Notes: generated by a model not told the origin, from the letters alone. A stretch of DNA of 46,512 nucleotides from Stigmatella erecta (GCF_900111745.1 NZ_FOIJ01000028.1:1-46512); one strand, 5' to 3'; shown: positions 15,970 to 25,229, counted from the stretch's first letter. Numbers and translations are program-made.

Positions 15970-17298
15970 TTAGGGAGGCAAGGGCAGCTGGATTCGGAAG
16001 GTGGTGCCCCGGCCGGGGATGCTGTCCACGGTGATGTTGCCGCCAAAGCCGGTGATGATGCCGTGGCAGATGGACAGGCCCAGCCCCGTGCCCAGCCCCA
16101 CCGGCTTGGTGGTGAAGAAGGGCTCGAAGATGCGGCCCAGGTTCTCCGGGGCAATGCCGCTGCCGTTGTCCTGAATCTCCACCACCACCTGCGGGCCCTG
16201 CTGGCGCGTGGCGACGCGGACCCAGGGCTCCGGGTGGGCCTCGGGCAGGGCGTGCGTGGCGTTCACCAGCAGGTTGTGGAACACCTGGCCCAGGCCGTGC
16301 TCACTGGCCCACACGGGGGATACCTCGTGGAAGTCGCGCACCAGCCGCACGCGCGAGCCCAGCATGTCTCCCGCCATGGCGATGGACTGCTCCAGCACCC
16401 GGCGCACGTCCACCGGCGTGCCCGGCTTGCGGTCCGCGCGGGCAAAGAGCTTCACGTCCTGGACGATGTGCTTGATGCGGTCGGTGCCCAGCAGCGCGTC
16501 CCGGCACGCCTCCAGCAGATCCGCCGGATCCTCCAGCGGCTTGCCCGAGGCCAGCGTCTCCAGCCCCTCGCGGATGTAGCTGAGGTTGACGCCCACGAAG
16601 CCCAGGGGGCCGCTGACCTCGTGGGCCAGCCCCGCCGCCAGGCGCCCCAGGGCCTCCAGGCGCTGCACGTGGGCGAGCCGGGCCTCCAGCCGCGCCCGGT
16701 CCTCCATCTCCTGGCGCAGCCGCGCGTGCGCGGCCTCCAGCTCGCGTGTCCGGGCGAGCACCGCCTGGTTCAAGTCCTTCATCCGGCACCGGTTCTGCTG
16801 CGCCAGCTCCCACTTCTCCGTGAGCGCTTGCGCCATCTGGCGCACCTCGATGTTGTCGAAGGGCTTGCGCAGGATGAGCAGGCGCTGCGTGGCGCCCAGC
16901 CGCTGCCGCGTCTCCTCCCAGGAGTAGTCCGAGTAGGCCGTGCAGAGCACCACCTGCACATCCTCGTCCTCCTCCCACAGCCGCGCGGTGGTCTCCACCC
17001 CGTCGATGCCCGGCGGCATGCGCACGTCCACGAAGGCCACCGCGTAGCGTTGCCCGTCCCGCCGGGCCTCCCGCACCCGCTGCAGCCCCTCCTCGCCCTG
17101 GGAGGCCGAGTCCACCTCGAAGGGGTAGGCGGGGGCCGTGCTGCGCAGGGGCACGGCGCCGAACAGCGCGGACTCCAGCGCGTCCAGCGAGGCGCTCTCG
17201 GCCGGGGGGGTGAGGATCTTCTGGAAGTCCTGGTGGATGGAGGGATTGTCGTCGATGACGAGGATCCGCCGAGGCGAGACGTCCGAGGAGAGATTCAT
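15970..17298 (-). CDS. Receiver-first hybrid histidine kinase
   Basis: 442 residues from ATG 17298, preceded by GAGGAGG. Residues ~10-160 are a CheY-like receiver with the acidic pair in ILVIDDNPS, the phosphoacceptor Asp in FVDVRMPPGIDG (near residue 90) and the conserved Lys in LRKPFDN. It is longer than usual, with an insert after the acidic pair. A coiled coil (~165-215) leads to the HisKA box GLAHEVSGPLGF (His near residue 226) and an HATPase domain with LLVNATHAL (N box), EIQDNGSGI, FEPFFTTKPVGLGTGLGLS and GGNITVDSIPGRGTTF. No membrane segment is present. It probably takes phosphate or a signal from an upstream kinase. No partner regulator is adjacent. Confidence 0.9.
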   Translation of the reverse strand: MNLSSDVSPRRILVIDDNPSIHQDFQKILTPPAESASLDALESALFGAVPLRSTAPAYPFEVDSASQGEEGLQRVREARRDGQRYAVAFVDVRMPPGIDGVETTARLWEEDEDVQVVLCTAYSDYSWEETRQRLGATQRLLILRKPFDNIEVRQMAQALTEKWELAQQNRCRMKDLNQAVLARTRELEAAHARLRQEMEDRARLEARLAHVQRLEALGRLAAGLAHEVSGPLGFVGVNLSYIREGLETLASGKPLEDPADLLEACRDALLGTDRIKHIVQDVKLFARADRKPGTPVDVRRVLEQSIAMAGDMLGSRVRLVRDFHEVSPVWASEHGLGQVFHNLLVNATHALPEAHPEPWVRVATRQQGPQVVVEIQDNGSGIAPENLGRIFEPFFTTKPVGLGTGLGLSICHGIITGFGGNITVDSIPGRGTTFRIQLPLPP

Positions 17299-17553
17299 GG
17301 TCAGGCCTCCTCGCCGGCACAGGATGGAACGCAGCTCATGGACAACCCCCCGGGGGGAAAGACCATGGGCTCCGCCAAGCGCGGCAACCCCCCCGGACGC
17401 CCCCATCGTCCGGGATTGGCAAGACAGACGTATTGTGACGGCTCTGAAGAAAGAAGTGTCTGCTTAATTCGATTATTTCAACGCGAAATCGATGAAATTC
17501 CCGGATAAGTGTTCATGTGTGGGAATTTGCACCCTTCGCCGCGGCGGGGGGCC

Positions 17554-18519
17554 TCAGGGGCAGCGGCCGCAGTCCTTTTCGCAGATGTTGCCGCCGGAGC
17601 CCTGGCCGCAGGACTCGGTGAACTGGCACACCCCGTCCCCGCAGTTGTAGACGTCGTCCGGGTGGATGCGGGTGGTGATGGGGCGGTAGGTGACGCCCTT
17701 CCAGGTGCACGCGGCGTAGAAGGGCGTGTGGGGCTCCCGGGTGCAGAGCCGGTCGCACGGGCCGGTGTAGACCATGGGCGGACACGCGCTCATCGACTCG
17801 GGGTGCTCCGACGAGAGCACGCAGGCGCGCGCCGAGGACTCATTGTCCTTCAACAGGCGCGAGTCGTTGCCGTAGAAGATGCCCTGGCCGGTGAAGAGGT
17901 TGCCGAAGAAGCAGCCCTCCTGGATGGCGTACTCCTGCACCTCCGTGGCCGTGTAGGGAATGCTCTGGCCCGTGGCCGTCTTGCCGAGCACGGAGATGAG
18001 GACGGACACCCCGTACTTGTTCACGTGGGCGGCCAGGCACGCGGTGAGCAACTGCTGCTCGGCCACGGAGATGGGCTGCCCATGGGCCCACCCCGGCGTG
18101 AGCCCCAGCCCGCCCTGCCAGGTGTAGGTGTGCGTGGAGGACGGAGGGGTATAGGTCCGGGTCTGCCCCTCGGGCACCGCGCAGCGCACCACGTACTGCA
18201 TCACCATGTCCGCATGCGCCGGGGACTGGGTGAACCACGCCCGGAAGCTCTCCGAGGCCAGGCCATTGGCGGACAGGCCGTTGGCGGACAGGCCGTTGGC
18301 GGACAGGCCGTTGGCGGACAGGCCGTTGGCGGACAGGCCGTTCGGGAAGTCCAGGGACTGGTGCCGCACCGCGAGGGGTTCGGGCTCGGCGGCCAGCTCC
18401 TCGGTGCCGCAGGCCACGGCGCCCAGCAGCCACAGGGTCGACAGGAGCATTCTGGGTTGAGGCCACCTCCCCTGGCTGGAGCAGAACCCCCGGGCGTCAC
18501 CGATCGAGCTCGTATCCAT
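17554..18519 (-). CDS. NGLSA-repeat lipoprotein with Cys-rich C-terminus
   Basis: 321 residues from ATG 18519 (AGGGG seven bases upstream). ATG 18450 is an alternative that would leave a short lipobox signal. MLLSTLWLLGAVACG gives the lipidated Cys. Residues ~60-85 are tandem NGLSA units. The remaining ~230 residues have FRAWFTQSP, a central QEYAIQEGCFFGNLFTGQGI, and a Cys-rich end (CTREPHTPFYAACTWKG, NCGDGVCQFTESCGQGSGGN, CEKDCGRCP). Proteins with NGLSxN repeats after a lipobox are frequent in myxobacteria and their function is unknown. Outer-membrane exposure is likely. No enzyme motif is visible. Confidence 0.8.
   Translation of the reverse strand: MDTSSIGDARGFCSSQGRWPQPRMLLSTLWLLGAVACGTEELAAEPEPLAVRHQSLDFPNGLSANGLSANGLSANGLSANGLSANGLASESFRAWFTQSPAHADMVMQYVVRCAVPEGQTRTYTPPSSTHTYTWQGGLGLTPGWAHGQPISVAEQQLLTACLAAHVNKYGVSVLISVLGKTATGQSIPYTATEVQEYAIQEGCFFGNLFTGQGIFYGNDSRLLKDNESSARACVLSSEHPESMSACPPMVYTGPCDRLCTREPHTPFYAACTWKGVTYRPITTRIHPDDVYNCGDGVCQFTESCGQGSGGNICEKDCGRCP
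18268..18342. repeat. Five perfect 15-bp tandem repeats encoding NGLSA
   Basis: The unit GGCGGACAGGCCGTT on the plus strand (AACGGCCTGTCCGCC on the coding strand) is repeated five times without change, with a degenerate sixth unit (NGLA) at 18256-18267. Nucleotide-perfect copies indicate recent slippage or expansion. Confidence 0.92.
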
Positions 18520-18741
18520 ATGTCGTCCCCTCGACAGCGCCGGTCACCGGCGTCCGTATCGAGGGCAAAGTGCTGTCTTTCCTGTAATTGGCGGAAGGCC
18601 CAACGGTTGCTTGCCCCTCCAACTGATGACTGGTGAATGGCCGGAATGGAGGATGGTGAACATCCGGCGGTGGGGCCGTTGAATGTAAGGTGTTGTGCTC
18701 GGGGTGAAACTTTTTGCCTCCGACTTCTGGACAGGAATGAC

Positions 18742-19743
18742 ATGTCTGCCTGGGTACCGATGACGCGCATGTTGTGTGTCCTGATGGGGGCCTGCCTGCT
18801 GGGCGCGGCGGCGCCCGCCCGCCCGGAGAAGGCGGCGGAGGACACCTTCACCGGCGTGGAGCGGGTGGTGGCGGTGGGGGATGTGCACGGGGACGTGGAG
18901 GCGCTGAAGGAGGTGCTGCGCTTGGCGGGGGTGCTCGATGCCCAGGGCCACTGGAGCGGCGGCAAGGCGCACCTGGTGCAGACGGGGGACATCGCGGACC
19001 GGGGGGCGAGGACGCGCGAGGCCTTCGAGCTGCTGATGCGGCTGGAGCGCGAGGCGCTGGCCGCCGGGGGCCGCGTGCACCTGCTGCTGGGCAACCACGA
19101 GGTGATGAACATGCGCGGAGACCTGCGCTACGTCACCCCGGAGGAGCTGGCCTCCTTCGCGGACCAGTCGGCCACGCCCGATGCGCCCGGGACTCCCAAG
19201 GGGCTTGCCGGGCACCAGGCGGCCTATGGCCCGGAGGGGCGCTATGGCCGGTGGCTGCGCACGCACCCCGCGGTGGTGCGCATCGACGGCACGCTCTTTT
19301 TGCATGGCGGGCTGCACCCGGAGGCGCCGGGGAAGACGCTCGGGGAGCTGAACCGCTGGACGCGCCAGGAGCTCTTCCCGGGCGGGGCGCCGGGCGGGGG
19401 CACGGATCCGCAGGGCCCGCTGTGGTTCCGGGGCTATGCGCGGGAGGACGAGGCGGTGTGGGGGCCGGGGCTGGAGGCGGTGCTCGCGCGCTTCGGCGCG
19501 CGGCGGATGGTGATGGGCCACACGCCCACGCAGGATGGGCGCATCGGGGTGCGGTTCGGGGGGCGCGCGGTGCTCATCGACACGGGCCTGAGCACCTATT
19601 ACGGCCGGCACCTCGCGGCGCTGGAGATCCGTGGGGAGCGGCTCACCGCGCTCTACCCCGAGGGCCGGGTGAACCTGCTGGTGCCCGCGGCGAAGCCAGC
19701 GGCGCCGCCCCTGGCGCCCGGCAAGGCCGCCTCGGGGCGCTGA
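18742..19743 (+). CDS. Metallophosphoesterase (PPP-type, Shewanella-like phosphatase)
   Basis: 333 residues from ATG 18742 behind ACAGGAA; ATG 18760 is also possible. A hydrophobic N-terminus (MLCVLMGACLLGAAAPA) suggests export or a lipidated Cys. The phosphoprotein-phosphatase metal motifs are present in order: GDVHGD (near residue 45), GDIADRG, GNHEVMNMRGD, a His in FLHGGLHP and GHTPTQDG. Such enzymes use two metal ions to remove phosphate from proteins or small molecules. Its export-like N-terminus and the RYVTPEEL insert resemble bacterial calcineurin-like Shelphs. It converges on the MscS gene. Confidence 0.85.
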   Translation: MSAWVPMTRMLCVLMGACLLGAAAPARPEKAAEDTFTGVERVVAVGDVHGDVEALKEVLRLAGVLDAQGHWSGGKAHLVQTGDIADRGARTREAFELLMRLEREALAAGGRVHLLLGNHEVMNMRGDLRYVTPEELASFADQSATPDAPGTPKGLAGHQAAYGPEGRYGRWLRTHPAVVRIDGTLFLHGGLHPEAPGKTLGELNRWTRQELFPGGAPGGGTDPQGPLWFRGYAREDEAVWGPGLEAVLARFGARRMVMGHTPTQDGRIGVRFGGRAVLIDTGLSTYYGRHLAALEIRGERLTALYPEGRVNLLVPAAKPAAPPLAPGKAASGR

Positions 19744-19764
19744 GCGGGGGAGGGCCCCTGCCGG

Positions 19765-21330
19765 TTAGCTGGTGATGCCGAAGATGTGCCGCAGCCGGTC
19801 GAGGATGCGGCCGGCCTCGGGCGCGGTGTCGATGGGGCCGCAGCTGTTGGCGGCCACCGCGCGCAGCTGGGTGCGGCGCTGGGCCAGGAGCGCCGAGAGC
19901 CGGTGCGCCAGGCCGGGGTTGGAGGCGAACATGCGCGCGAAGGCGGGCCGGTCCAGCTCCAGCAGCACCGAGTCCTCCAGGGCCACCACCGTGGCGGCGC
20001 GAGGCTCGCCCGTGAGCAGGGACATCTCGCCGATGGTCTGGCCGCACTGCAGCCGCGCCACCTCCGCCTGCGCCTTGCCGGCGCGCACGGACACCTCGCC
20101 GGTGGCCACCAGGTAGAAGGTGTGCCCCGCCTCGCCCTCCTGGATGATGGTCTCGCCCTTGCCGAAGCGCCGGGCCACTAGGTCCTGGTGGAGCTGCTCC
20201 AGCTCGCGCGAGTCCAGCACCGAGAACAGGTCCACCGCCTTGAGCAGCTCCAGCACCGTGTCGCGGGAGACCTCCGCGTGCTCCAGGGCTCCCTGGCGCA
20301 TGTGCACGGTCTGCTGGGGGATGGGCAGCTCGATGCGCTCGCGCCGCAGCCGGTACCACAGCTGCGTGTAGATCTGCTCCATGGCGTTGTCGGCCTGGCT
20401 GAAGTCCGACACCCAGTAGCGGATTTGATAGCGGATGGACGCGCCCTCGTACCCCCACGTGCGGCACTGGGGCTCGGGCGTCTTCAGGATGAGGGGCAGC
20501 TCCCGGAGCACGTCCAGCACCACGGCCTTCACCGTGTTGGGGGGGGTGTCCCGGGACAGGCTGACGAAGATGTCGGCGCCGATGGGCACGTAGCCATAGG
20601 AGAAGTTCCGCACCACCTCCTTGGCCACCATGCTGTTGGGCAGGGTGACGCTCTCGCACCGGAAGGTGGAGATGCGCGTGGCGCGCCAGCCAATCTGCAC
20701 CACGCGCCCCGCGTGCTCGCCGATGCGGATGATGTCGCCCACCTGGTAGGGCCGCTCGAGCTGCAGCGACAGGCCCGCGAACAGGTTGCCCAGCGTCTCC
20801 TGGAGCGCCAGACCGATGACCACCGAGAGCACCGCGGAGGTGGCCAGCAGCCCGCCCAGGTTCAGGTCGAGCTGCGACTGGACGATGGGCAGCGCCGCCA
20901 GCCCGTAGAGCACGAAGTCGATGACGTCCCGGAGAATCTTCGGGATGGCCACCGGGGAGCGCAGGCGGATCACCTTCAGCGCCACCGCCACCCCGGTGCG
21001 GATGACGCCGAAGGTGAAGGTGAGCATCCACGCCACCTGGACGAGCTTCTGCGCCGTCTCGGGCACCGTGCTGGGCAGGGCCCACGCGGCGAGGCGGAAG
21101 GTCAGGAACGCCAGCAGGAAGCGGATGGCGCCCTGCAAGTCTCGCCGGAAGTCCTTGTCGGCGCTGAGCGCCCGGGCCCCCGCGAGCAGCAGGGCCAACA
21201 CCACACCGGCAACCAGGGAGAGATTACTCTGCAGGAAGGGAAGCAAGGCCCGGAAACTCTGGCCGAGCGACTCCTCGCGGGTCAAGGTGGCGGTTGACGC
21301 CTGCACCCCGAGCGGGGATACACGCCCCAT
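19765..21330 (-). CDS. MscS-family mechanosensitive channel with C-terminal cyclic-nucleotide-binding domain
   Basis: About 521 residues if it starts at ATG 21330; this codon overlaps the divergent holB start, so a start further inside the frame is possible. At least four hydrophobic segments occupy residues ~25-190. The pore-lining TM3 and MscS beta-domain follow with VVIGLALQETLGNLFAGLSL, YQVGDIIRIGEHAGRVVQIG and NSMVAKEVVRNFSYGY. After a linker, residues ~370-490 form a cNMP-binding beta-roll: RRFGKGETIIQEGEAGHTFY, GEVSVRAG and GEMSLLTGEPRAATVVALED. Binding of a nucleotide could gate solute release during osmotic change. The MscS-CNBD fusion is known in other bacteria. Confidence 0.88.
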   Translation of the reverse strand: MGRVSPLGVQASTATLTREESLGQSFRALLPFLQSNLSLVAGVVLALLLAGARALSADKDFRRDLQGAIRFLLAFLTFRLAAWALPSTVPETAQKLVQVAWMLTFTFGVIRTGVAVALKVIRLRSPVAIPKILRDVIDFVLYGLAALPIVQSQLDLNLGGLLATSAVLSVVIGLALQETLGNLFAGLSLQLERPYQVGDIIRIGEHAGRVVQIGWRATRISTFRCESVTLPNSMVAKEVVRNFSYGYVPIGADIFVSLSRDTPPNTVKAVVLDVLRELPLILKTPEPQCRTWGYEGASIRYQIRYWVSDFSQADNAMEQIYTQLWYRLRRERIELPIPQQTVHMRQGALEHAEVSRDTVLELLKAVDLFSVLDSRELEQLHQDLVARRFGKGETIIQEGEAGHTFYLVATGEVSVRAGKAQAEVARLQCGQTIGEMSLLTGEPRAATVVALEDSVLLELDRPAFARMFASNPGLAHRLSALLAQRRTQLRAVAANSCGPIDTAPEAGRILDRLRHIFGITS

Positions 21331-22360
21331 GACGTTGGCCTCGGTGGTGGGACAACCCCGCGCGGTGGATGCACTCCAGGCGGCCTTGCGCACCGGCTCG
21401 GTGCACCACGCCTACCTGTTCGCTGGGCCGGAAGGCGTGGGCAAGGAGCGGGCGGCGGTGGGGCTGGCCCAGGCGCTCACCTGCCCGGAGCAGCCCGGGG
21501 TGGGATGTGGGACATGCGCCAGCTGCACCCGCATCACCAAGGGGCTCCACCCGGACGTGACGTGGGTCATGCCGGACGAGGAGCGCGTGGAGCGGGGGCT
21601 CGCGGGGCGCTCGGACTTCACCGGCACGCCCAGCCGGGAAATCCGCGTGGAGCAGATCCGCGGGCTCCAGGAGCGCCTGGCGCTGCGCGGCCTGGAGTCC
21701 CGCCGCAAGGTGGCGCTCATCGTCTCGGCGCAGACGATGAACGTGCAGGCGCAGAACGCCTTCCTCAAGACGCTGGAGGAGCCCCCCTCGGACACGACGA
21801 TCATCCTCGTGGCCTCCGCGGTGGACCGGCTCCTGCCCACCATCCGCAGCCGCTGCGGCAAGGTGCACTTCGGCCCGCTGCCGGTGGACCTGGTCGCCCA
21901 GCGCGTGCAGCAGGAGCGGAAGTTGGATCCGCCCACCGCCGCGCTCGCCGCGGTGATGGCCGGGGGCAGCCTGGGGCGCGCGCTGAGCCTGGACCTGGAG
22001 GTGCTCACCCAGCGCAAGGACATCCTCACCCGCTTCGAGGCCCTGCGGCCGGACAACGCGCTGCCGCTGATGCGCTTCGCGGAGGAGTACGGGGCGAGCC
22101 GCGAGGAGGCCGAGCAGGCCCTGACGCTGCTCGCCCTGTGGACGCGGGACGTGGCCCGGGTGAAGGTGGGGGCGGGGGGGCTGGCGAACATGGACATGGG
22201 GGAGCTGGCGCACGAGGTGGCCGCCCGCACCCACGAGACGGAGCTGCACCGCCGCCATGCGCTCGTGGAGCGCGCGCTGGCGGCGATTCACCGCAATGGG
22301 GCCCCGAGGCTCCAGCTGGAGCGGATGCTGCTGGAGATGCTGATGCGGGAGGTCCGGTGA
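21329..22360 (+). CDS. holB: DNA polymerase III subunit delta'
   Basis: 343 residues from ATG 21329. It is part of the clamp-loader that opens the sliding clamp onto primed DNA. Features: VVGQPRAVDALQAALRTG and HAYLFAGPEGVGKERAA (P-loop), the zinc module CGTCASC, a SARC-like box LLPTIRSRCGKVHF, and the sensor region NAFLKTLEEPPSDT. The P-loop retains Lys-Glu in place of Lys-Thr/Ser, as usual for delta', which does not hydrolyse ATP. The stop codon overlaps the holA start (GTGA), so the two clamp-loader subunits are made from one message. Confidence 0.92.
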   Translation: MTLASVVGQPRAVDALQAALRTGSVHHAYLFAGPEGVGKERAAVGLAQALTCPEQPGVGCGTCASCTRITKGLHPDVTWVMPDEERVERGLAGRSDFTGTPSREIRVEQIRGLQERLALRGLESRRKVALIVSAQTMNVQAQNAFLKTLEEPPSDTTIILVASAVDRLLPTIRSRCGKVHFGPLPVDLVAQRVQQERKLDPPTAALAAVMAGGSLGRALSLDLEVLTQRKDILTRFEALRPDNALPLMRFAEEYGASREEAEQALTLLALWTRDVARVKVGAGGLANMDMGELAHEVAARTHETELHRRHALVERALAAIHRNGAPRLQLERMLLEMLMREVR

Positions 22361-23676
22361 GCAGCGAGTTGGACGAGGTGCTGGCCCAGGTGAAGGCGGG
22401 CAAGGTGGCACCGCTGTACCTGCTGTGGGGCGAGGAGTTCCTGGTGCGCAAGGGCGCCGACGAGCTGGTGAAGGCGCTCGTGCCGGATGCGGCCATGGGG
22501 CTGAACCACGCGGTGCTGGACGCGGCCTCCCCCCGGGAGGTGGCCCAGGAGCTGGCCACGCTGCCGCTGTTCCCCGGCCGCAAGGTGGTGCTGGTGAGGG
22601 ACCCGGAGTTCCTGGCGCCCAAGAAGGGCCGGGGGGACGCGCTGGGCAAGGCGCGCGAGGCGTGGAAGGCGGGCAAGCGCAAGGAGGGCGCCCGGCGGCT
22701 GCTGGCGCTGGCGGCGCGGGCCGGCTGGGGCGCGGATCAGCTCGACCCGGGGGCGCCGGGGGCGCCGTCCGTGGAGGACTGGAAGTCGGAGCTGGACGTG
22801 GACCTGGCGGAGGTGGACCTGGCGTTTCTCCAGGAGGCCGCCGCGTTCTGCCGCGAGGAGCGCATCTCCGCGCCGGAAGGGGACGCCTCGGCGCTCCTGG
22901 AGCTGCTCCAGAAGGGGTTGCCCCCGGGACATGCGCTGGTGCTGGCCGCCTCGGACATCGACGCGAAGAGCCCGCTGCTCAAGTTCGCCAAGGACGAGGG
23001 CTGGCTCATCGAGCGCAAGGTGGCCGCGCGCCACAAGGACCTGGACCTGTCGGAGATCTCCCGGGAGTTCCTGGCGCCCTTCAAGAAGAAGCTGGGCCCC
23101 GGGGCGCTGGAGCAGCTCAAGGAGCGGGTGGGCGGCAACATCCGGCTGCTCCAGTCGGAGCTGGAGAAGCTGGCCATCTACGCGAACGGCGCCACCATCG
23201 AGGCCGCCGACGTGGTGCTGCTGGTGCACCAGGCGCGCGAGGAGGAGTTCTTCGCGCTGTCCGAGGCGGTGCAGAAGCGGGATCTACGGGGCGCGCTGGA
23301 CTACACCGAGGACGCGCTGGGGCAGGGCACGCACGCGCTGCAACTCCTGGGGGCGGTGGCCTCCATCGTCCGGGGGTTGCTGGAGAACCGCGAGCGGCTG
23401 AACCTCTACGCCCAGGGCACGCCGCCGCGCTCCTTCGACGAGTTCAAGTCCCGGCTCTTTCCGAAGATTGAACAGGAGGCCAAGGGGGCCAAGGGCCGCG
23501 CCCCTCACCCCTGGGCCGCGTTCCTCAGCATGCAGGCCGCGGCGCGCTACGAGCGCCGGGAGCTGCTCCGGGCGCTGATGGCCTGCGCGGACGCGGACCT
23601 GGAGCTGAAGTCGTCCGCCAACGGCAAGCTGGTCATCGAGCGGCTGCTCTGGAGCCTCTGCGCCCGGCCCGCCTGA
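22357..23676 (+). CDS. holA: DNA polymerase III subunit delta
   Basis: 439 residues from GTG 22357, overlapping the holB stop by four bases with GGGAGG upstream. It is the clamp-opening wrench of the clamp loader. It begins with the family pattern PLYLLWGEEFLVRKGADEL, then LPLFPGRKVVLVRDPEFL, and later GGNIRLLQSELEKLAIYANG and EFFALSEAVQKRDLRGAL, typical of domain III of HolA. It is longer than the usual ~340 residues because of an insert (~95-160) rich in Lys, Arg, Gly and Pro between the first and second halves. Myxobacterial HolA proteins are expected to carry such an insert, but I cannot check this here. Confidence 0.9.
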   Translation: MSSELDEVLAQVKAGKVAPLYLLWGEEFLVRKGADELVKALVPDAAMGLNHAVLDAASPREVAQELATLPLFPGRKVVLVRDPEFLAPKKGRGDALGKAREAWKAGKRKEGARRLLALAARAGWGADQLDPGAPGAPSVEDWKSELDVDLAEVDLAFLQEAAAFCREERISAPEGDASALLELLQKGLPPGHALVLAASDIDAKSPLLKFAKDEGWLIERKVAARHKDLDLSEISREFLAPFKKKLGPGALEQLKERVGGNIRLLQSELEKLAIYANGATIEAADVVLLVHQAREEEFFALSEAVQKRDLRGALDYTEDALGQGTHALQLLGAVASIVRGLLENRERLNLYAQGTPPRSFDEFKSRLFPKIEQEAKGAKGRAPHPWAAFLSMQAAARYERRELLRALMACADADLELKSSANGKLVIERLLWSLCARPA

Positions 23677-23710
23677 AGGGGCGGGTCGCGGGAGACTCAG
23701 AGGGGGTGGG

Positions 23711-24100
23711 TCAAGCGCTGGAGGTTGAGGGTGACTGCTGACCCCCGAGGAGGGTCCGCACCCGGGCCACGAGGTGGTCGTCGTCCCACGGCTTGCTGAT
23801 GAAGTGGGAGACGGCCTGGGCGGCCGAGGAGGGGGTGCTGCTCCACAGGTCCGCGTGGCCCGACAGGAGGATGCGCACCGCCTGAGGGCACACGCGCAGC
23901 ACGCGCTCCAGCAGCTCGGCGCCGTTCATGCCCTTCATCCGGAAGTCGGAGATGACCAGGTCGGCCTGGAACGTGGTGAGCTTCTCGAGGGCTTCCTCGC
24001 CGTTGAGGGCAACCTCAACGGCAAAGCCTTCCCGCCGGAACAATCGCCGGAGCGCGCTGGCGACTTGCACTTCATCATCGACGATCAGGATTTTGGCCAT
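23711..24100 (-). CDS. Single-domain response regulator (CheY/Spo0F type)
   Basis: 129 residues from ATG 24100. It is a stand-alone receiver with the acidic pair Asp8-Asp9 in ILIVDDE, phosphoacceptor Asp52 in ISDFRM, Ser80 in ILLSGHAD and Lys103 in ISKPWDDD. The KPW(D/N) ending is typical of receivers found with RpfG-like or hybrid kinases. No output domain follows, so it must signal by protein contact or phosphotransfer. It is convergent with holA, and its partner kinase is not adjacent. Confidence 0.92.
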   Translation of the reverse strand: MAKILIVDDEVQVASALRRLFRREGFAVEVALNGEEALEKLTTFQADLVISDFRMKGMNGAELLERVLRVCPQAVRILLSGHADLWSSTPSSAAQAVSHFISKPWDDDHLVARVRTLLGGQQSPSTSSA

Positions 24101-24194
24101 GGGTAGAGGGACGCACCACTGCGGTGAGTCTTATGAGCAAGCCGCGTGCCACCACGCCTCCCTGGGAAAACCAGCAAGTATCAGGGGTCGCCAG

Positions 24195-24208
24195 AGACTC
24201 ATGAGTCT
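24195..24208. promoter_or_regulatory. 14-bp perfect palindrome, possible operator
   Basis: AGACTCATGAGTCT is its own reverse complement. It lies about 95 bp upstream of the response regulator start (24100, minus strand) and in the gap before the NRDE gene end. A half-similar GTGAGTCTTATGAGC is at 24123-24137. A dimeric regulator could bind here; there is no direct support. Confidence 0.25.
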
Positions 24209-24355
24209 GACTGTGCTCCCCCCAGAACGCGGCGGATTGCGAGGACCTTCACGTTAAACCTTGCTGGCCTTGTTGGGGAGCGCCAAGTCGGTGTCGTGTT
24301 GGACTCCTGGGTGTATGCGGGGCCCAGTCCACAGGGGTGGGGGGGAGACTTCCCC

Positions 24356-25150
24356 TCATGCCCTGGAAGGCGGGATTTCGAGCTCGCGAAAGGCGTGCTG
24401 GCAAGGCGGGCCGTCGGAGGCGAGGAAGCGCGCGGGGCGGCCCGGGGCCAGGGCGACGAGGGCGGAGGAGCGCGTCCCGTAGTGCGGCGTGTGGATGCAG
24501 AGCGCCTGGTAGGGGCGGACCTGCTCCCGGGTCATGCCCGTCACGGCCGGGGGCTCGGGCATCTGGTCGAGCGGGGGCAGGGCGTGGTCGGCCAGCAGGT
24601 GCTGGAGCCCGTCCACGAGCCCCGGCCCTGGGCGGCGCGCGGAGGCCTCCGCCAGCCCGCGGGCCCGGGCCACCTTGGGCAGGTGGGGCGCGTCGAGCAC
24701 GTCGTTGGGCAGGACGTGGATGCCCGGGGGCACGTCCCCGAAGGTGAGCCGCCCGGCGGTGGGGCGCGCGTAGGCCACCCGCAGCCGCCGGGTGTCTCCG
24801 TAGAGGAGGTTGAAGGGGCCGAAGTCCGCGGGGTTCAGCCCCTCCAGGTACCGCTCGGCGGCCTCCAGGCTCCCGTGCCGCAGGGCCTCCGCCACCACCT
24901 CGCCCCGGGAGGCGGGCGCCGGGAGCCGGGCGGGCCCGGCGGGCTGGTTGGTGAGCCCCACGAAGAAGCCGCCCTCGGTGACGCCCATCCACGTGCCCCC
25001 CCGGACGTCATCGAGCCCGGCCACGAGCAGGCGCGGCCCGGCGAGGAACTGTGCGGGCGCGGAGGGGCGCGCGTAGAGCTCGTCCCGGTTGGCGGCCAGC
25101 AGCAGGGGCCACTCGGGGTGGACGTGGTGGAGGATGACGAGGGTGCACAT
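24356..25150 (-). CDS. NRDE (TANGO2-like) family protein
   Basis: 264 residues from ATG 25150. It opens MCTLVILHHVHPEWPLLLAA and has the eponymous NRDE motif at residues 21-24 (AANRDELY). GGTWMGV and GLTNQ follow, then a conserved SRG after a Pro/Ala stretch, all diagnostic of the NRDE/TANGO2 superfamily. These are Ntn-hydrolase-like proteins; eukaryotic TANGO2 has been linked to haem and lipid handling, but the bacterial role is not settled. It is divergent from metG 79 bp away. Confidence 0.88.
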   Translation of the reverse strand: MCTLVILHHVHPEWPLLLAANRDELYARPSAPAQFLAGPRLLVAGLDDVRGGTWMGVTEGGFFVGLTNQPAGPARLPAPASRGEVVAEALRHGSLEAAERYLEGLNPADFGPFNLLYGDTRRLRVAYARPTAGRLTFGDVPPGIHVLPNDVLDAPHLPKVARARGLAEASARRPGPGLVDGLQHLLADHALPPLDQMPEPPAVTGMTREQVRPYQALCIHTPHYGTRSSALVALAPGRPARFLASDGPPCQHAFRELEIPPSRA

Positions 25151-25229
25151 CGTATCGGGTCCATAACATCCGCCCCCCCGCTTTGCTCTTTGCGGATACA
25201 GTCCGCCGCCCTCCAGGAGAGTTCAGTTC

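Noticed and set aside
18256-18342. Possible CRISPR-like repeats
   Set aside because: Units are 15 bp, directly adjacent with no spacers, and lie in frame in a lipoprotein gene.
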